From positions 4,042,176 through 4,106,175 of the forward strand of contig CP011806.1 in NCBI GenBank assembly GCA_001664505.1: a stretch of 64,000 nt of DNA. The letters run 5' to 3'. The stretch is from Acidobacteria bacterium Mor1. Its GTDB lineage: Bacteria; Acidobacteriota; Polarisedimenticolia; Polarisedimenticolales; Polarisedimenticolaceae. A model generated the notes under the pieces. It was given only the letters and a program-made list of their open reading frames with translations, was not told the origin of the DNA and did not search any database. Positions 33,679-42,586 of the stretch are shown here, piece by piece. Numbering within the stretch: position 1 is the stretch's first letter; every line of letters starts with the position of its first letter. A program made the translations under genes and the position numbers.

Positions 33679-34379
33679 CAGAAGGGCAGCACCTTTCCGC
33701 CGGGTCCGAGAAAGGCGCCGTTTTGGTCCGGCGTCGCGTCGAGCACGATTCGCAACACCTCTTCGGACGCCGGCCCCAGCGGCAGCGGCGCCATGGAACC
33801 GCCCATGTTGGTCTGGACCCAGCCCGGGTGAATCGCCAGGGCGATGAATCCTTCATGCCCCAACTCATGAGCCAGGTTCTTGACCGCCATGTTCAACGCG
33901 GTCTTGGACAGGCGATACGAGTAGGAGCGGCCGGAGGTGTTGTCGGTGATCGAGCCCATCAGCGACGTGATCTGGGCCAGGCGCTTTTCGTTGCCCTTCC
34001 GCAACAAGGGGAGCAGCGCGGCGGTTACCTTGAGCGGCCCGATGGCGTTGGTCTGGAAGGCCTTGCCCAGGGTGTCCCGGGAGAGCGCCGTCAGGCTCCC
34101 TTCGTTCTTGGGGTAGTAGCCGGCGTTGTTGAACAGCCGATCGACCTGATCGACGCGACCCTCGATGTCGGCGACCGCCCGCTCGATGGATGCGTCGTCG
34201 GAGACATCCATCAATACTTCGTGGAAGCGGTCGGGGTGGGCGGCCGCCAGGGCGGACAGCTTCTCGGAACCCGGGCGGCGAGGGCAACCGATCACGGTTT
34301 CGCCCCGCTCCAGCAGGATGCGGCAGATCTCACTGCCGATACCGGCCCCCGCACCGGTGACCACGGTGACGACTTTCAT
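33678..34379 (-). CDS. Short-chain dehydrogenase/reductase
   Basis: 233 aa. Nucleotide site VVTVVTGAGAGIG (Gly-rich TGxxxGIG), NNAG at about 89-92, and the catalytic pair YSYRLSK (Tyr and Lys), with Ser upstream in ITSLMGS. The short length and C-terminus ending in a GAFLGPGGKVLPF strand resemble C-factor-like SDRs. Substrate unknown. ATG 34379 has GAGGAG 7-10 nt upstream. TAGACT on the minus strand at 34403-34408 is a likely -10 box. It heads a two-gene unit with the hybrid kinase (stop and start overlap by one base). Confidence 0.85.
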   Translation of the reverse strand: MKVVTVVTGAGAGIGSEICRILLERGETVIGCPRRPGSEKLSALAAAHPDRFHEVLMDVSDDASIERAVADIEGRVDQVDRLFNNAGYYPKNEGSLTALSRDTLGKAFQTNAIGPLKVTAALLPLLRKGNEKRLAQITSLMGSITDNTSGRSYSYRLSKTALNMAVKNLAHELGHEGFIALAIHPGWVQTNMGGSMAPLPLGPASEEVLRIVLDATPDQNGAFLGPGGKVLPF

Positions 34380-34472
34380 CTGCGATCTCCTCTGGGGGAG
34401 ACGCAGTCTACGCTAATTCGCTCAGGATGCGAACCCGGCCACGCTGCCGGCCGCCGGTGCGGCCGGGCGGCT

Positions 34473-35333
34473 TCATTTCTTGGGCGGGCGCAACTGGTCC
34501 CAGGGAATGTTCAGGTCGAGCAGGTCGTTGAACTCGCCGGCGCCGCGTAGCCATTCGCCGCCGTCGAAGGTCACGATCTCGCCGCGGATCCACTCGGCGG
34601 CGGGGGAGACCAGGTAGGCAGCCAGTTCCGCCAGCTCTTCCCGTGTGCCGAAGCGTCCCGCCGGAATCCGCGCCTTGTGCCGCTCCTCGAGCTTCGGGTC
34701 CGGCATCAATCGCGAGAAGGCACCTTCGGTGGGAATCGGGCCCGGCGCGATGCCGTTTACCCGGATGCCGTGTTTGCCCCACTCCACCGCCAGCGAGCGG
34801 GTCATGGCCAGGACCCCGGCCTTGGCGCAGGCGGATGGCAACACGAAGGCCGAGCCGGTCCAGGCGTAGGTCGTGACGATGTTGAGGATCGCTCCGGGGG
34901 TGCCGGTTTCGATCCAGCGCTGCCCCGCTGCGAGGGTGCAATGGAAGGTTCCGTTGAGCACGATGCCGACCACCGAGCCGAAGCCGTTGGGTGAGAGTTT
35001 TTCCGACGGGCTGAGGAAGTTGCCCGCGGCGTTGTTGACCAGAATGTCGATCTCGCCCAGCTCGCCGCGCAACGCGTCAAAGGCAGCGGTGACCGCCGCC
35101 GGGTCGCGCACGTCGCAGGTTGCGAAGGCGGCCTCTCCGCCGGCGTCTCGGATGGCCTGGGCGGTTTCGGCCAGCGGTTCCTCCCGGCGTCCCGACAGGG
35201 CGATCTTCGCGCCGAGGGCTCCGAACCGTTCGGCCATGCCGCGGCCGAGGCCGGTACCGCCACCGGTAATCCAGGCGGTGTGGCCGCGCAGAAGGTCGGG
35301 TTTCAGGGCTGAAGTGATGTTTGCTCGACTCAT
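34473..35333 (-). CDS. SDR oxidoreductase, 2,4-dienoyl-CoA reductase-like
   Basis: 286 aa. Features: TAWITGGGTGLGRGMAERF nucleotide motif, NNAAGNF rather than plain NNAG, and the C-terminal RVNGIAPGPIPTEGAF, as in peroxisomal-type 2,4-dienoyl-CoA reductases. At the catalytic position the sequence reads LPSACAKAGV, with Ser-Ala-Cys-Ala-Lys where most SDRs have YxxxK; the DECR subgroup is known for lacking the Tyr. The enzyme would reduce dienoyl-CoA intermediates of unsaturated fatty-acid oxidation. ATG 35333 is preceded by GGGAGG. The frame extends another 216 codons upstream but that part is antisense to arcC and not SDR-like. Confidence 0.83.
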   Translation of the reverse strand: MSRANITSALKPDLLRGHTAWITGGGTGLGRGMAERFGALGAKIALSGRREEPLAETAQAIRDAGGEAAFATCDVRDPAAVTAAFDALRGELGEIDILVNNAAGNFLSPSEKLSPNGFGSVVGIVLNGTFHCTLAAGQRWIETGTPGAILNIVTTYAWTGSAFVLPSACAKAGVLAMTRSLAVEWGKHGIRVNGIAPGPIPTEGAFSRLMPDPKLEERHKARIPAGRFGTREELAELAAYLVSPAAEWIRGEIVTFDGGEWLRGAGEFNDLLDLNIPWDQLRPPKK

Positions 35334-35411
35334 GGTGCCTCCCTGGCCTATCTTCGACGATGGGAGGTGGGGTTTGCAATCGAAGCTTTCCAGCTTCCCC
35401 CGGAGGGTGCG

Positions 35412-36374
35412 GTGGTAACCGAAAACGCGAATCCGATCGTGCTGGTGGCGATGGGCGGACACGCCTTCATGCAGAAGGGCGAGAAGGGCACCATCGAGGA
35501 GCACCAGCGCAACGCCGACAAGATCGCCGGCTTGCTGATGACCCTGGTCGAGCGGGACTACCGTTTGATCGTGACTCACGGCAACGGACCCCAGGTCGGC
35601 AGCCTGCTGCTGAAGAACGAGCTGACCCGTGCGGAACTTCCGGAGATGCCGCTGGACGTCCTGGTGGCGATGACCGAGGGCAGCCTCGGTTACGTGTTGC
35701 AGCAGAACCTGTTGAACCACCTGCGCCAACGAAAGATCCGCCGCTACGTGGTTACGGTGGTGACCCAGGTGCTGGTCGATGAGCGCGATCCGGCGTTCCG
35801 CCAGCCGACCAAACCGATCGGGCCGTTCCTCGAAAAGGAAGAGGCCGAGCGCAGGCGGGACGAACACGGCTGGCACATTCGCGAGGATTCCGGCCGCGGA
35901 TGGCGCCGGCTGGTGGCGTCGCCCAAGCCGATCAAGGTGGTGCAGCGCCACATGATCAAGGACGCCTGCGAAGCGGGACACATCGTGGTGTCTTGCGGCG
36001 GCGGCGGCGTGCCGATCCGCATTCTCGACGACGGCCGCTACGGCGGGGTCGAGGCGGTGATCGACAAGGACTTGACCTCGGCGGTGCTGGCCAGCGAAGT
36101 CGGCGCCGACCTACTGATCATTCTCACGGCGGTGCCCCAGGTCTATCTCGACTTCGGCAAGCCGACCCAGCGTCCGATCGGCGCGGTGACTCTCGAAGAG
36201 TTGGAGCGCCTGCGGGACGAGGGGCACTTCCCCGATGGTTCGATGGGGCCCAAGATCGAGGCGGTGATCCAGTTCCTCAAGGCCGGCGGCCGCCGGGCGC
36301 TGATCACCGATGCCCAGAGCCTGCCCCGCGCCATCGAGGGGCGGGCCGGCAGCCATTTCGTGGGGCGGATCTAG
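35412..36374 (+). CDS. arcC: Carbamate kinase
   Basis: 320 aa amino-acid-kinase fold. It makes ATP from carbamoyl phosphate, the last step of arginine or citrulline fermentation, or the reverse. Family features: VLVAMGGHAFM, THGNGPQVGSLLL, the PTKPIGPFL region, VVSCGGGGVPI, and VEAVIDKDLTSAVLA with the Asp-Lys-Asp, then LTAVPQVYLDFG. GTG 35412 is chosen because GGAGGG lies 4 nt before it and the family N-terminus starts there. No arcA or arcB is in the window; rocD some 12 kb away is the only other ornithine/arginine gene. Confidence 0.9.
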   Translation: MVTENANPIVLVAMGGHAFMQKGEKGTIEEHQRNADKIAGLLMTLVERDYRLIVTHGNGPQVGSLLLKNELTRAELPEMPLDVLVAMTEGSLGYVLQQNLLNHLRQRKIRRYVVTVVTQVLVDERDPAFRQPTKPIGPFLEKEEAERRRDEHGWHIREDSGRGWRRLVASPKPIKVVQRHMIKDACEAGHIVVSCGGGGVPIRILDDGRYGGVEAVIDKDLTSAVLASEVGADLLIILTAVPQVYLDFGKPTQRPIGAVTLEELERLRDEGHFPDGSMGPKIEAVIQFLKAGGRRALITDAQSLPRAIEGRAGSHFVGRI

Positions 36375-36483
36375 GCCCGGTGCAGGGGGGCGATTTCCCT
36401 TGAACCTCACGGCCGGTTCGTCGTACATCTAGCCTCTGGCCGGCAACGGGCGCCGGCGGGGCGAAAAACGGAGGCCCACCGCT

Positions 36484-38271
36484 ATTTCTGAGCTCTACGG
36501 CAACCTGCTAGGACTCCAACCCGCTGAAAAGCGCCGTATCGAACGCCTCTATCGCCGGAGGGTGCCGCGCCAGTCGGTCATCCACAACGATCTCGCCCGG
36601 GAGATGGCCCAGATCTCCGCCGAGATCAACCGCCGCATCGGTATCCTCGTCGACCGCGCCGGCCGCATCGAGCGGGTCGCCGTCGGCAGCAACCTCCGCA
36701 TCGAAGTTCCCCGTACGCCCAGTGCTCCCGCCGGCCGGATGCGCTTCTGCACCCTGCGTTTCCTGGCGACCCGGTTCGGTGACGATCCGCTCAACGCCGA
36801 CGAGTTGGCGCCTCTGGCGCTGCACCGCCTGGACGCCATGGCGGTGGTCGATATCGACGACGCCGGCGAGGCGGGCAATGTGCGGGTCGCTCACCTGATT
36901 CCCGCCGAGTTGCGGGAACCGGTGCGCCGTACGCCCAGCCCCGAGTCTCCGGCCAACCTGCCCCGTGGTGCCGTGGTGCCCTCGATGGGGCCCAACGGAA
37001 CGCCCCGGCGGTCCCGGCGCAAGGAGCAGGCCCAGGACGTGATCGCCGACGGCGAACGCTACCGGTTGCTCGAGCCGCGCCCGGCCAGCCGGCTCGACGA
37101 GGACTTCCTCGAGCTGATCCGCGCCCTCGAGGAAGAGTTCGACCGGCACATGGATCGCACCAAGGTCGCCGGCAAGGCGGGCCGCGCGATCCTGGTGCAT
37201 GTCACCACCGGCAGCCGGGCCCAGGCCGAGGAATCGATGGACGAGCTGACCGAGCTCGCCGAATCCAGCGACCTGACCATCGCCGAGCGGATCGTCCAGC
37301 GGCGTCAGTCCTTCGATCCGCGCACGTTGATGGGGTCGGGGCGCCTGCAGGACCTGATCATCCACGCGTTGCGGCTGCAGGCCGAGTTCATCATCGTCGA
37401 CCAGAACCTGACGCCTGCCCAGGGACGGGCGATCGCCGAGGCCAGCGACATCAAGGTGCTCGATCGCTCCCAGTTGATTCTCGACATCTTTGCTCGCCGC
37501 GCTCGGACCCACGAAGGAAAGATCCAGGTCGAGTTGGCGCAGCTGAAGTACCTGCTGCCCCGGCTGGCCAAGCGGGGTGATTCGGGGCTCTCCCGTTTGA
37601 TGGGCGGTATCGGCGGCCGCGGCCCCGGTGAGCAGAAGCTCGAGATCGATCGCCGTCGTGTGCGCGACCGGATTCGCCGGCTGGAGAGCATGCTCAAACA
37701 TGAGCGCCGTCGCCGTGAGCAGCGCCGCTCCCGCCGCCGCAATCGTGACGTGCCGGTGGTGTCGCTTGTCGGCTACACCAACGCCGGCAAGAGCACCTTG
37801 CTGAACGTCCTGACCCGCAGTGAGGTGTTCGTCGAGCATCGGATGTTCGCGACGTTGGATCCGACCACCCGGCGCCTGCGGCTGCCCCGGGAGCGGGAGA
37901 TCGTGATCAACGACACCGTGGGTTTCATCCGCGACCTGCCCCGCGATTTGCTCGACGCCTTCGGCGCGACTCTCGAGGAGATCGAGGACTCCGATCTGAT
38001 CGTGCACGTGGTCGACGGGTCGCATCCCTCCTTCGCGCGACGGATCGCGGCGGTGCACCGGATTCTCGATGACCTGGGCTACGGCTCGATCCCGCGGCTC
38101 CTGGTGTTCAACAAGATCGATCAGATGGACGCCGAGACCCGGGCCGAGCGCCTTGCCGACCATGATGCCGTCGGCATCTCCGCCCTGAACGGGGAGGGCA
38201 TCGACCAGATGCTGGAGAAGGTCGCCGAGTACCTTCCCGACGACCTGCTTGAGCTGCCCCTCTCCGGCTGA
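36484..38271 (+). CDS. hflX: Ribosome-associated GTPase HflX, apparently with a non-standard start
   Basis: About 595 aa, longer than E. coli HflX. HflX binds the ribosome and rescues or splits stalled ones. The N-terminal HflX domain spans about 195-360 (RAILVHVTTGSRAQAEESMDEL, SGRLQDLI, LDRSQLILDIFARRA), then coiled coil, then the G domain: G1 GYTNAGKST, G2 region FATLDPTTRRL, G3 DTVGFI, G4 NKID. The family-like sequence YGNLLGLQPAEKRRIERLYRR lies upstream of the first standard start (GTG 36562). In frame after the stop at 36430 there is no ATG, GTG or TTG; ATT at 36484 has GGAGG 9 nt before it. So either ATT is used or the sequence has an error. Confidence 0.88.
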   Translation: MSELYGNLLGLQPAEKRRIERLYRRRVPRQSVIHNDLAREMAQISAEINRRIGILVDRAGRIERVAVGSNLRIEVPRTPSAPAGRMRFCTLRFLATRFGDDPLNADELAPLALHRLDAMAVVDIDDAGEAGNVRVAHLIPAELREPVRRTPSPESPANLPRGAVVPSMGPNGTPRRSRRKEQAQDVIADGERYRLLEPRPASRLDEDFLELIRALEEEFDRHMDRTKVAGKAGRAILVHVTTGSRAQAEESMDELTELAESSDLTIAERIVQRRQSFDPRTLMGSGRLQDLIIHALRLQAEFIIVDQNLTPAQGRAIAEASDIKVLDRSQLILDIFARRARTHEGKIQVELAQLKYLLPRLAKRGDSGLSRLMGGIGGRGPGEQKLEIDRRRVRDRIRRLESMLKHERRRREQRRSRRRNRDVPVVSLVGYTNAGKSTLLNVLTRSEVFVEHRMFATLDPTTRRLRLPREREIVINDTVGFIRDLPRDLLDAFGATLEEIEDSDLIVHVVDGSHPSFARRIAAVHRILDDLGYGSIPRLLVFNKIDQMDAETRAERLADHDAVGISALNGEGIDQMLEKVAEYLPDDLLELPLSG

Positions 38272-38367
38272 TCCCTCCCCTCGATCCGGGCCGGGTTCTC
38301 CGGAAAACCCCGAACTGTACTGGTTTCCTAACCTGCTGAGCCCAAAGGGGTTGGTCTGTATGGCCCC

Positions 38368-38416
38368 GATTGGACCAGCTTGGCCCACTTGATTGGACCT
38401 CCTGGGGCGCTAGACT
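38368..38416 (+). promoter_or_regulatory. pdx operon promoter with repeated GATTGGACC sites
   Basis: GATTGGACC occurs at 38368-38376 and again at 38391-38399, 23 bp apart as direct repeats. TTGATT (38389-38394) and TAGACT (38411-38416) with 16-bp spacing form a promoter whose -35 box lies inside the second repeat. MocR/PdxR regulators bind direct repeats, so these are the likely PdxR operators. Predicted transcription start near 38423. Confidence 0.55.
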
Positions 38417-38467
38417 GCTGTTTCGGCCTAGGCCAATTGCGTCGAACCCAGTCGATGGACGCCCCGC

Positions 38468-39994
38468 ATGCTGGACCAGCTTCAGATCGATCTCGAGAGC
38501 CCCGTCCCGGTTTACCGGCAGATTGCCGACGCCGTGCGCCGAGGTCTCGAGCAGGGTGAGCTGCCGCCGGGCACCCGGTTGCCGCCCACTCGGGATCTGG
38601 CCCGCCGCCTGGGCATCAACCGCAATACCGTCGTCTCGGCCTACGACGCCCTGGCCCAGGAGGGCCTGGTTCAGAGTCACACCGGCCGCGGCACCTTCCT
38701 GGTCTCGCCGGGTAGCGACTACGAAACCCCGGGCAACCCCGCGCCGGGGGACGGAACTCCCTGGTTCAGCGGGTTCTCACGGGCGGTGGAACGCGCCGGG
38801 GTCGGCCGTTTGCTCTCGATGTACCGGGTGGTCACCTCGAAGGAGGGCATCTCCTTCGCCGGCTCCTACCCCGCCAGTGATCTGATGCCGGTAGAGCCGC
38901 TGCGCAAGGCGATCAGCGGTTCGATGAAGGAGGCCGGCGAGGAGCTCCTCGGTTATGGCCCCACCGCGGGCCACGAGCCGCTGCGCCGCTGGATCGCCGG
39001 CTCGATGCGCAAGCAGGGTTCGGTGCTCGACGCCGATCAGGTGTTGGTCACCAACGGAGCCCAGCAGGCGTTGGAACTGGTCTTCCGGGTGATGATCGAT
39101 ACCGGTGATCCGGTGGTCATCGAGGAACCGACCTACACCGGTGCGCTGAGCGCCCTGCATTCGCTGGGGGCGCGGGTCGTCGGCGTCCCCGTCGATGCAG
39201 AGGGCATGCGCCCCGATCTGCTGGCCGTAGCATTGGAGCGCCACCGCCCCCGCCTGATCTACCTGCAGCCGACCTTCCAGAACCCGACCACCAGCGTCAT
39301 GAGCGAGGCCCGCCGCCGGGAGATCCTGGCCGTCGCCGAACGCCATCGCTGTGTCGTCGTCGAGGACGACTGGGGCGGCGAACTCTGCTTCGACGGCAAG
39401 CCGTTGCCGCCGAGTCTTCACGCCCTGGACGGCGGCCGCCGGGTGATCTACCTCAGCACCTTTTCAAAGAAGCTCTTGCCGGGGCTGCGCATCGGATTCG
39501 TCGTGGCGCCCCCGGAGGTGATGGAGCCGTTGATCTCCCTCAAGCAGATCCGCGACTGCGGCACCAGTCCGCTGCTTCAGGCGGGGCTGCACCGCTTCCT
39601 GCAATCGGGGGGCTTGAACGAGCATCTGCGCCACGCGCTGCCGGTCTATCGCGAGCGCCGGGACGCGACGATGGCCGCGATGGAACGGTACTTCCCGCCG
39701 GGGGTTCGCTGGACCCGCCCGTCGGGTGGCCTGTTTACCTGGGTCACCGTGCCGCCGGCGATCAACACCACCGACCTGTTCGAATCGGCCCGGCGTGAAG
39801 GGGTGCTCTTCAGCCGCGGCGAACTGTTTCATTCCGGCGGCGGCGGCAGCGACACCCTGCGGCTGACCTTCGCCGGCAATCCAACGCATGAGATCGAGTC
39901 GGGGATCAAGACCCTCGGCTCGTTGATGACCGCGATCATGGGCAAGGACGAGCGCGACGGCGAGGCCGCTGCGCGCGCGGTCCCGATCCTGTAA
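38468..39994 (+). CDS. pdxR: MocR-family PLP-dependent regulator of vitamin B6 synthesis (PdxR-like)
   Basis: 508 aa fusion of an N-terminal GntR winged helix (residues 10-80: PVYRQIADAVRRGLEQGELPPGTRLPPTRDLA, then NRNTVVSAYDALAQEGLVQ, GRGTFL) and a C-terminal fold-type-I aminotransferase domain. That domain has TNGAQQALELV, EEPTYTGAL, VEDDWGGELCFDG, and the PLP-binding Lys in LSTFSKKLLPGLRIGF. PdxR proteins sense PLP and control pdxST. Here it is the first gene of the pdxST operon, rather than divergent as in many bacteria, so control would be autogenous. The tail after about residue 490 is Arg/Ala-rich. Confidence 0.88.
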   Translation: MLDQLQIDLESPVPVYRQIADAVRRGLEQGELPPGTRLPPTRDLARRLGINRNTVVSAYDALAQEGLVQSHTGRGTFLVSPGSDYETPGNPAPGDGTPWFSGFSRAVERAGVGRLLSMYRVVTSKEGISFAGSYPASDLMPVEPLRKAISGSMKEAGEELLGYGPTAGHEPLRRWIAGSMRKQGSVLDADQVLVTNGAQQALELVFRVMIDTGDPVVIEEPTYTGALSALHSLGARVVGVPVDAEGMRPDLLAVALERHRPRLIYLQPTFQNPTTSVMSEARRREILAVAERHRCVVVEDDWGGELCFDGKPLPPSLHALDGGRRVIYLSTFSKKLLPGLRIGFVVAPPEVMEPLISLKQIRDCGTSPLLQAGLHRFLQSGGLNEHLRHALPVYRERRDATMAAMERYFPPGVRWTRPSGGLFTWVTVPPAINTTDLFESARREGVLFSRGELFHSGGGGSDTLRLTFAGNPTHEIESGIKTLGSLMTAIMGKDERDGEAAARAVPIL

Positions 39995-40011
39995 CCGAGT
40001 GAGGCACTAGG

Positions 40012-40899
40012 ATGGAAGAACAGAAAGGAACGCTCCGGCTCAAGACCGGACTGGCCGAGATGCTCAAGGGTGGCGTGATCATGGATGTGGTCGACGCCGA
40101 CCAGGCCAAGATCGCCGAGGACGCCGGCGCCGTCGCCGTGATGGCCCTCGAACGGGTGCCTGCCGATATCCGCCGTGACGGCGGTGTGGCGCGCATGTCC
40201 GATCCCAAGATGATCCAGGGCATCATCGACTCGGTTTCGATCCCGGTGATGGCCAAGTGCCGCATCGGCCACTTTGCCGAAGCCCAGGTGCTGCAGTCGA
40301 TGGGCATCGACTTCATCGATGAGAGCGAGGTGTTGACCCCGGCCGACGAGGAGTACCACGTCGACAAGTTCGCCTTCGACGCACCCTTCGTCTGCGGCTG
40401 CCGCAATCTGGGCGAAGCGCTGCGCCGCATCGGCGAGGGCGCCGCGCTCCTGCGCACCAAGGGAGAAGCGGGCAGCGGCAACATCGTCGAGGCCGTGCGC
40501 CACATGCGCGAGGTGCAGACCGGCATCCGCCGCCTGACGGTGCTCAGCCCCGAGGAGCTGATGACCGAGGCCAAGAACCTCGGCGCGCCCTACGACCTGG
40601 TGCGGCTCGTGGCTGAATCCGGCAAGTTGCCGGTGCCCAACTTCGCCGCCGGCGGCGTGGCGATTCCCGCCGACGCCGCGCTGATGATGCAGCTCGGCGC
40701 CGAGGCGGTCTTCGTCGGTTCCGGCATCTTCAAGTCGGGCGACCCGAAGAAACGGGCCCACGCCATCGTGCGGGCCACGACTCATTTCAACGATCCCAAG
40801 ATGGTCGCCGAGGTTTCCTCGGGGCTGGGTGCCGCCATGTCCGGCATCGAGACCTCGAAGTTACCCGAGAGCGAGCTGATGCAAACCCGGGGATGGTAA
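40012..40899 (+). CDS. pdxS: Pyridoxal 5'-phosphate synthase, lyase subunit PdxS
   Basis: 295 aa TIM barrel. PdxS makes PLP from ribose 5-phosphate, glyceraldehyde 3-phosphate and ammonia delivered by PdxT. Near-complete conservation: [53 protein letters not shown] with the Lys that binds the sugar, [37 protein letters not shown] segment, and [33 protein letters not shown]. Starts 17 nt after pdxR and ends 1 nt before pdxT. Confidence 0.97.
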   Translation: MEEQKGTLRLKTGLAEMLKGGVIMDVVDADQAKIAEDAGAVAVMALERVPADIRRDGGVARMSDPKMIQGIIDSVSIPVMAKCRIGHFAEAQVLQSMGIDFIDESEVLTPADEEYHVDKFAFDAPFVCGCRNLGEALRRIGEGAALLRTKGEAGSGNIVEAVRHMREVQTGIRRLTVLSPEELMTEAKNLGAPYDLVRLVAESGKLPVPNFAAGGVAIPADAALMMQLGAEAVFVGSGIFKSGDPKKRAHAIVRATTHFNDPKMVAEVSSGLGAAMSGIETSKLPESELMQTRGW

Positions 40900-40900
40900 G

Positions 40901-41623
40901 TTGAAGCTACGGATCGGCATCCTGGCGCTTCAGGGGGACTTCGCCGCCCACGCCCGCACGTTGAGCGGGTGTGGTGTCGAAACCCTTGAAGTGCGCCGGG
41001 TGGCGCAACTCGAGGGCCTCGACGGGCTGATCATCCCGGGAGGGGAGAGCACGACCCTGCTCAACCTGATGCGGGACGAGCCCTGGTTCGAGGCCCTGAA
41101 GCGCTTTCACGCCGATGGCGGGGCGCTGTTCGGCACCTGTGCCGGCGCGATCCTGCTCTCGAACGAGGTGGTGGATCGGGACCAGTCGAGTCTCGGACTG
41201 ATCGAAACCTCGATCGAACGCAACGCGTACGGAAGACAGATCGATTCCTTCGAGGCCGGGCTCGAATGCCCGGAGGCGGGTGCCGATCGGTCGGATCCGC
41301 TCAAGGTGGTATTCATCCGGGCGCCGCGGTTCCGCCGCGTTGGTGCCCGGGTCGACTTGTTGGCACACTGGGAAGACGACCCAGTCCTGGTTCGGCAAGG
41401 CCGCGTGCTGGCGGCGACGTTCCATCCGGAAATAACCGGGGACGATCGCCTGCACCGCTACTTCGTCGAACAGGTCGTCGCGGAGGCCGGCGGGAGGCTT
41501 CCGCAGCGGACCGAGGTCCGCGTCCCGATCACGTCGGCGGGCTCGCCGACGCAAACAGAGGCGCACGCGACCGCGGTCGAGCCGTCGCGAAGCACGCCGC
41601 AAGGGGAGAACGCACCATGTTGA
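40901..41623 (+). CDS. pdxT: Pyridoxal 5'-phosphate synthase, glutaminase subunit PdxT
   Basis: 240 aa class-I glutamine amidotransferase that supplies ammonia to PdxS. IGILALQGDFAAH, IIPGGESTT, nucleophile Cys80 in GTCAGAILLS, RNAYGRQIDSFE, and the His-Glu pair in TFHPEIT are all present. The start is TTG at 40901, directly after the pdxS stop; no ATG or GTG exists in frame before the conserved strand. About 40 low-complexity residues after the family's normal end (TSAGSPTQTEAHATAVEPSR) run into ilvE, overlapping its first 7 nt; the tail probably arose by loss of an earlier stop. Confidence 0.93.
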   Translation: MKLRIGILALQGDFAAHARTLSGCGVETLEVRRVAQLEGLDGLIIPGGESTTLLNLMRDEPWFEALKRFHADGGALFGTCAGAILLSNEVVDRDQSSLGLIETSIERNAYGRQIDSFEAGLECPEAGADRSDPLKVVFIRAPRFRRVGARVDLLAHWEDDPVLVRQGRVLAATFHPEITGDDRLHRYFVEQVVAEAGGRLPQRTEVRVPITSAGSPTQTEAHATAVEPSRSTPQGENAPC

Positions 41624-42507
41624 TTTACCTGGACGGAAAGCTGGTACCCAAGGAAGAAGCGAAGATCTCGGTCTTCGATCACGGCTTCCTCTACGGGGAC
41701 GGCTGCTTCGAGGGAATCCGCGTCTACGACGGCAACATCTTCCGCCTCGAGGAGCACATCGACCGGCTCTACGAGTCGGCCAAGACCCTGGCCCTCGACA
41801 TCCCGCTGAGCCATGCGGAGATGACCCAGGCGGTGCTCGACACCGTGGCGGCGAACCAGAAGCGGGACGTCTACGTGCGGCTGGTGGTCTCCCGCGGCTT
41901 CGGCGATCTGGGGATCGATCCGGACAAGTGTCCCAAGCCCACCGTGGTCGTGATCGCCGACGACATCTCGCTCTACCCCCAGAAGTTCTACGACGAGGGC
42001 ATCGCCCTGGTCACCGCCAGCGTCCGCCGCATCCCGATGCAGTGCCTCGACCCGCGCATCAAGTCGCTGAACTACCTGAACAACATCCTGGCCAAGATCG
42101 AGGCCAAGAAGGCGGGCTGCGTAGAAGCGATCATGCTCAACATTCGCGGCCGCGTCGCCGAGTGCACCGCCGACAACCTGTTCATCATGAAGAACGGCGA
42201 GCTCAAGACCCCCGACCTGCTCGAGGGCGCCCTCGGCGGGATCACCCGTTCGGCGGTGATCGACATCGCCGAGCAGAAGGGGATGATCGTCGACGAGACC
42301 CGCATGGGCCTCCACGACATCTACAACGCCGACGAGTGCTTCCTCACCGGCACCGGCGCCGAGATCGTGCCGGTGGTCAACGTCGACCAGCGGATCATCG
42401 GCGACGGCAAGCCCGGCCCGGTCACCATGGAACTGCTCGACGCCTACCGCACCCTGCGCACCACCGAAGGCGCCAAGGTGCAGTACGACGCGGTGGAAGC
42501 CGGCTAG
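41617..42507 (+). CDS. ilvE: Branched-chain amino acid aminotransferase
   Basis: 296 aa fold-type-IV PLP enzyme. It interconverts Leu, Ile and Val with their 2-oxo acids. Visible: FDHGFLYGDGCFEGIRVYDG with the Arg, RLVVSRGFGDLG, the PLP-binding Lys in RIKSLNYLNNILAKIEAKKAG, EAIMLNIRGRVAECTADNLF, and the GGITRS and TGTGAEI phosphate-binding turns. D-amino-acid aminotransferase or aminodeoxychorismate lyase are close relatives, but the LNYLNNILAKIEA block favours IlvE. Overlaps pdxT by 7 nt, so its expression is tied to PLP supply; it is not accompanied by other ilv genes. Confidence 0.9.
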   Translation: MLIYLDGKLVPKEEAKISVFDHGFLYGDGCFEGIRVYDGNIFRLEEHIDRLYESAKTLALDIPLSHAEMTQAVLDTVAANQKRDVYVRLVVSRGFGDLGIDPDKCPKPTVVVIADDISLYPQKFYDEGIALVTASVRRIPMQCLDPRIKSLNYLNNILAKIEAKKAGCVEAIMLNIRGRVAECTADNLFIMKNGELKTPDLLEGALGGITRSAVIDIAEQKGMIVDETRMGLHDIYNADECFLTGTGAEIVPVVNVDQRIIGDGKPGPVTMELLDAYRTLRTTEGAKVQYDAVEAG

Positions 42508-42586
42508 GCCAGGGCCCGAGGCACGGCTGCGAGGAGCCCCGGCGCCACTCTCGGTGTAGAGTGGACCCGATGCCGGGGCTCGCGCC

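Noticed and set aside
35334..35981. 216-codon N-terminal extension of the dienoyl-CoA-reductase-like SDR
   Set aside because: It is antisense to arcC, has no SDR similarity, and a good ribosome site precedes ATG 35333.
36508..38388. 626-codon open frame antisense to hflX
   Set aside because: Shadow of a certain GTPase gene; no motif.
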